Assembly (NCBI GenBank): GCA_964588525.1
Contig: CAZPQC010000094.1
Span: 1 to 15,354, forward strand
Direction: 5' to 3'
DNA: 15,354 bases
Source: JAFGQJ01 sp964588525
Lineage (GTDB): Bacteria > Spirochaetota > Spirochaetia > SZUA-6 > DRHE01
Within the stretch, counting starts at the first letter, position 1; the number at the start of each line of letters is the position of its first letter. The notes beneath the pieces were generated by a model that searched no databases, was not told the DNA's origin, and saw nothing but the letters and a program-made list of their open reading frames with translations. The position numbers and the translations under genes were made by a program. This document shows, one piece after another, positions 12,379-15,354 of the stretch.

Positions 12379-14571
12379 ATGTCCCTCAGAAGCCTGATCC
12401 GGTTCAAGCAGCGCTTTCTTCTGCTGTTCAGCATAGCAGTGATCTTCAGCGCGGTCTCCTGTGTGTACTTCGTACGGTATCTCGTCAAACCGAACACGGG
12501 ACTGGTGGTGAACTACCCGGAGGTGGTTAACCGGGACGGCAAGGTGATCTTCGCGCCGAAGACCCCTTTCTCGCCGGCGGTATCTTCGGGACTGCAACCG
12601 AACACCGATCGGATCGTTTCCATTGACGGCTATCCAATCCGCAGCGTCCGGGACGTTGTCGAGGCTGATTCCCGCATCCGGGATTTTCACCCGTTTCCCG
12701 TGGAAATCATTCGGGAGGGGAGACAGCGACTAACGATCAGTATAACACCCGCATTTACTCTCACCAAACCCGACTGGGTCTTTGCCCTAATCTTTTGCAT
12801 CACCCTGGCGTTCACGTCGTTCTACCTGATTCTGCATCTGCCGGAGGACAAGGCGTCGAACTTGGTAATCTTTGCTGCCCTGTTCTATCTGGTTTTTACG
12901 GCGCTCAAACCTTTCTACTATGAGTCGTTTTTCTCGAATCTTATGATTCACTTCGGGAAGCTGACCTCCTGGTTCATGGTCTTCTTCGCCCTCTACTTCC
13001 CCACTCCCAGGACAACCAAGGCCGTCCGCAGGTCCATAATGGCCGCGGTCCTGGGGCTCTACCTGATTTTCACCGTGTTTCGGATGGTCTACTTCTCTTC
13101 CTGGGTGTCGAGTGGTCAGGATCTCTGGCTGGTGCGCTATCGCTTCCTGGGTAAGATCAATAATGTTTCCGACGGAGTTGCTTTCGCGGTATATCTGGTA
13201 GTGCTGATTCACTCCTACCTGACCACACCCCATGCAAACGAGAAGAGACAACTCGAGTGGATCATAGCAGGTTTTCTCATTGCAATACCGCCCTATTTTT
13301 TTCTCGATCAGTTGCCTCTCATCCTCGGCGGAGCCGAGGGCTTGCGCATCAGCATGGGCAACTTCGCCAATCTGTTTCTCTGTTTTGTTCCATTGTTTTT
13401 CTTGATCGGTCTGTTGAAACACAGGGTGTTCAACATCAGATTCTTCGTTAGCCGCTACGTCGTCTTTGTGATCCTGGCACTGCTGATCTTCGCGTTTTTC
13501 ACCGTGCTCTACGAGCCTACCAAGAACCTGTTCATGGTCAGTTACGGAGTTCCGGACCGCATAGCCAGTTTCCTGGTGACCGCCATCCTTTTTGTGCTCC
13601 TCATTCCGATACGTTCGCTGTTCTGTTCGCTGATCGATCGGTTGGTATACCGGAAACACTACCGCCGGACTCTCCAGTATTCCGCGAGCCTGGAAAAGCG
13701 AAACACGGAGCTGAAACTGTTGATAGACGAACTGAACCTGCGCAACATGCGCTCCTTCCAGAAAGACCGGATGAAGGAACTGCGGGGCATCGTCACCGGG
13801 ATAACCCATCGAGTAAACGATCCGGTGAACTTCATTTCCAGCAGTTTGATCGCTTTGGACAGAAAGATCCGGGAGTTGTTCAAAGCTTTGGAGAACGCCG
13901 AACAGCCATCGGCGGCCGAGGTCAGGAAGCTGCATCGGGAGCTGCAAAAGCTCATCAGTGTTGCCCAGGAGGGGGACCTGGAAATCCGCGACTTTCTGCG
14001 CAGGCTTGCCACATTGGTGGGTTCCCGCACCGGAGTTCCGGCAAGCATAAACATGGATCATCTGCTGAAGAGTGCAGCGGCGGAGTTCGGCAGAATCAAC
14101 CCGGCAGCGCGCCTGAGAATCGAGGAAGACCATCGCGCAGTCGTGCTCTGCAATCCGGATGAGCTGATGCAGGTGCTGCGCTATGTCGTGGAGAACGCTC
14201 TGGAGTCGGGGATTGGTCCCAAAGAGGAGGTTTTGATCCGGGGGGACATCTACAATCACTACTACCGCATCCAGATCAGGGACGAGGGCATGGGTATCGA
14301 TGCCGCCAATCTGAGGAAGGTCTACGACCCGTTCTTCTCCACGAAGGCCGCCCATGACGGGCTCGGTCTGTATTTCAGCCGCATGCTCGTGGAGCGGAAT
14401 TCCGGATCCATAGAGGTGACCAGTAAGCTCGGTCGCGGTACGACTGTTACGATTCTGCTTCCGCGGGAAGACCAGGACGGGGTCGAGCACGACAACTCGG
14501 CTGAGCGCACGCCGGCAGAGGACCGCCCGGCAGAGGACTATCCGGCAGAGGACCGCCCGCAGGCCCCATGA
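12379..14571 (+). CDS. Polytopic membrane histidine kinase with an extracytoplasmic PDZ-like domain
   Basis: A 730-aa sensor kinase. TM1 spans residues 11-33. A PDZ-like segment follows (about 60-122, SGLQPNTDRIVSIDGYPI, then VEIIREGRQ), probably outside the inner membrane, then eight or nine hydrophobic helices between 133 and 416. A coiled coil at 430-465 leads to the phospho-acceptor box GITHRVNDPVNFI with His477. The HATPase domain shows the N box VVENALESG (Asn606), G1 IRDEGMGID (Asp635), F box DPFFSTK (650-656) and G2 HDGLGLYFSRMLVE. The tail (709-728) is a repeat of PAEDRP-like units. It likely senses an envelope or membrane signal and phosphorylates a receiver; none is adjacent apart from the receiver-like domain of the preceding protein. 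The ATG has GAGG 8 nt upstream; the stop overlaps rnhA. Confidence 0.88.
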   Translation: MSLRSLIRFKQRFLLLFSIAVIFSAVSCVYFVRYLVKPNTGLVVNYPEVVNRDGKVIFAPKTPFSPAVSSGLQPNTDRIVSIDGYPIRSVRDVVEADSRIRDFHPFPVEIIREGRQRLTISITPAFTLTKPDWVFALIFCITLAFTSFYLILHLPEDKASNLVIFAALFYLVFTALKPFYYESFFSNLMIHFGKLTSWFMVFFALYFPTPRTTKAVRRSIMAAVLGLYLIFTVFRMVYFSSWVSSGQDLWLVRYRFLGKINNVSDGVAFAVYLVVLIHSYLTTPHANEKRQLEWIIAGFLIAIPPYFFLDQLPLILGGAEGLRISMGNFANLFLCFVPLFFLIGLLKHRVFNIRFFVSRYVVFVILALLIFAFFTVLYEPTKNLFMVSYGVPDRIASFLVTAILFVLLIPIRSLFCSLIDRLVYRKHYRRTLQYSASLEKRNTELKLLIDELNLRNMRSFQKDRMKELRGIVTGITHRVNDPVNFISSSLIALDRKIRELFKALENAEQPSAAEVRKLHRELQKLISVAQEGDLEIRDFLRRLATLVGSRTGVPASINMDHLLKSAAAEFGRINPAARLRIEEDHRAVVLCNPDELMQVLRYVVENALESGIGPKEEVLIRGDIYNHYYRIQIRDEGMGIDAANLRKVYDPFFSTKAAHDGLGLYFSRMLVERNSGSIEVTSKLGRGTTVTILLPREDQDGVEHDNSAERTPAEDRPAEDYPAEDRPQAP
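14512..14556 (+). repeat. Three 15-bp tandem repeats in the kinase tail
   Basis: CCGGCAGAGGACCGC, CCGGCAGAGGACTAT and CCGGCAGAGGACCGC lie head to tail, encoding the acidic PAEDRP-AEDYP-AEDRP tail. The repeat is in frame (5 codons), so copy number can change without breaking the kinase or the overlap with rnhA. Confidence 0.8.
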
Positions 14572-15020
14572 AGAAAATCCGAATCTACACCGACGGGGGC
14601 TGTTCCGGCAATCCCGGCCCCGGAGCGTGGGCGTACATCCTGCTCGAGCCGGAGGGGGAAACCCACGACGCCCGTTTCGTTCCCGGGACGACGAACAACA
14701 GGATGGAGCTGCAGGCGGTAATCGAATCTTTACAAGCGGTACGGAAAAGGCCGGATTCGGCTTCCGCGCAGATCGAGCTGTTTACCGACTCCCGGTACGT
14801 GAAGAACGGTATCAGCGAATGGATTCACAACTGGATAAGAAACGGCTGGAAAACCCGTTCGAAACAGCCGGTGAAGAATCAAGATCTCTGGAGGCAGCTG
14901 ATGAGCTTGAGCTCGACGATGAATATTCGCTGGCGGTGGCTGCAGGGGCATGCGGGTGATCGGTACAATGAGAGCTGTGACCGGCTGGTTCAGGAAGCCA
15001 TCAAAAAGGGCAGATTCTAA
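14568..15020 (+). CDS. rnhA: Ribonuclease HI
   Basis: A 150-aa RNase HI, which cuts the RNA strand of RNA-DNA hybrids with Mg2+ (primer and R-loop removal). All four acidic catalytic residues are visible: Asp9 in YTDGGCSGNPGPGAW, Glu47 in NNRMELQAVIE, Asp74 in FTDSRYVKNG, and Asp138 in the ESCDRL segment. His128 lies in the flexible loop QGHAGD. The basic handle region around residues 88-105 (WIRNGWKTRSKQP) is present as in the E. coli enzyme. The length is typical. The ATG overlaps the kinase stop by 4 nt (ATGA), so its translation is likely coupled to that of the kinase. This housekeeping gene probably rides on the upstream message. Confidence 0.96.
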   Translation: MKKIRIYTDGGCSGNPGPGAWAYILLEPEGETHDARFVPGTTNNRMELQAVIESLQAVRKRPDSASAQIELFTDSRYVKNGISEWIHNWIRNGWKTRSKQPVKNQDLWRQLMSLSSTMNIRWRWLQGHAGDRYNESCDRLVQEAIKKGRF

Positions 15021-15112
15021 GGGAGCTTTAAAAAGCAGCGATTCCCTTTCCCCCGTTATCTTTCATGAAGACATCGCAATGTGCATTGAGATGCGGGAGG
15101 TAGGGGGAAGCC

Positions 15113-15354
15113 ATGCTCGCCGTGATCGCCAGCCAGGCCCCGGTAGGTATCGAAGGAATCCCGATCCAGGTCGAGGTGGACATCCGCAGGGGCCTTCCCG
15201 GTATCGATGTGGTGGGGTTGCCCGACGGCGCGGTCAGAGAAGCCCGGGACCGGGTTCGGGTGGCTATCCGCAACAGCGGATTCCGTTTTCCGGGCGACAG
15301 GATTCTCGTCAACCTGTCCCCGGCGGGGATCAGGAAAGAGGGAGCCAGCTACGA
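15113..15354 (+). CDS. comM: ComM/YifB-type Mg-chelatase-like AAA+ protein, N-terminal part (runs off right edge)
   Basis: The first 80 residues read MLAVIASQAPVGIEG, then VEVDIRRGLPGIDVVGLPD and GAVREARDRVRVAIRNSGF, then RFPGDRILVNLSPAGIRKEG. This is the conserved N-terminal domain of the ComM/YifB family: the PGIDVVGLPD block and the VNLSPAG block are diagnostic. ComM proteins are hexameric AAA+ helicases that drive branch migration during natural transformation; the ATPase domain lies outside the window. The ATG at 15113 is preceded by GGGGGAA. The gene lies 92 nt after rnhA on the same strand, with no clear promoter or terminator between them. The gene symbol follows the family; a role in transformation in this organism is not shown. 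Confidence 0.9.
   Translation, partial: MLAVIASQAPVGIEGIPIQVEVDIRRGLPGIDVVGLPDGAVREARDRVRVAIRNSGFRFPGDRILVNLSPAGIRKEGASY

Noticed and set aside
12787..14490. 567-aa open frame on the minus strand
   Set aside because: It is fully antisense to the histidine kinase, whose TM segments, His box and ATPase motifs are clear. The minus frame is low in hydrophobic core pattern and rich in Gln, Glu and His as expected of a shadow.
15019..15048. Possible terminator after rnhA (AAGGGA and TCCCTT arms)
   Set aside because: The arms are only 6 bp, the loop is 18 nt, and no T run follows. Not convincing as an intrinsic terminator.

Overview
The window reads as chromosomal DNA of a free-living bacterium, moderately GC-rich by eye (about 55-60%). 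My best guess is a spirochaete (Spirochaeta/Sediminispirochaeta-like), from the gene style and the cyclase/PDZ-kinase signalling cluster. That placement is an inference; no rRNA or marker gene in the window settles it.

Region 1 (1-8350) is a carbohydrate catabolic locus built around a divergent control region at 6518-6714. To the left (minus strand), in transcription order, lie a ROK-family repressor, a decayed sugar ABC substrate-binding protein gene, an SDR epimerase/dehydratase, an L-fucose/arabinose isomerase-like enzyme (COG2407 type), a GatZ/KbaZ-like TIM-barrel epimerase or aldolase subunit, an unrecognised 194-aa protein, and the start of an MFS transporter that runs off the left edge. 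To the right (plus strand) lies a class III aminotransferase resembling glutamate-1-semialdehyde aminomutase. It is followed by a broken fragment of an RbsC-type ABC permease and then a full-length glycerate 2-kinase (8371-9753). The two ABC-transporter relics suggest the locus once had a ribose-type importer, now lost and perhaps replaced by the MFS carrier. The control region carries good sigma-70 promoters in both directions and perfect inverted repeats over the repressor's own promoter. The substrate is unknown: isomerase, epimerase, oxidoreductase, transaminase and glycerate kinase do not match a pathway I can name.

Region 2 (9754-10017) holds a tRNA with anticodon CAT (minus strand) with its own promoter, divergent from a promoter that places the start of the next mRNA almost on the ATG.

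Region 3 (10018-15020) is a tight plus-strand operon: a YbgC-type thioesterase, two paralogous class III nucleotide-cyclase-like proteins (one keeps both metal aspartates; the other has lost one but keeps an Asn at the transition-state position and has an N-terminal receiver-like domain), a polytopic membrane histidine kinase with a PDZ-like domain, and RNase HI. Genes overlap by 4 nt at two junctions. A ComM/YifB-type gene begins at 15113 and leaves the window.

No CRISPR array, insertion sequence, rRNA or convincing intrinsic terminator was seen.
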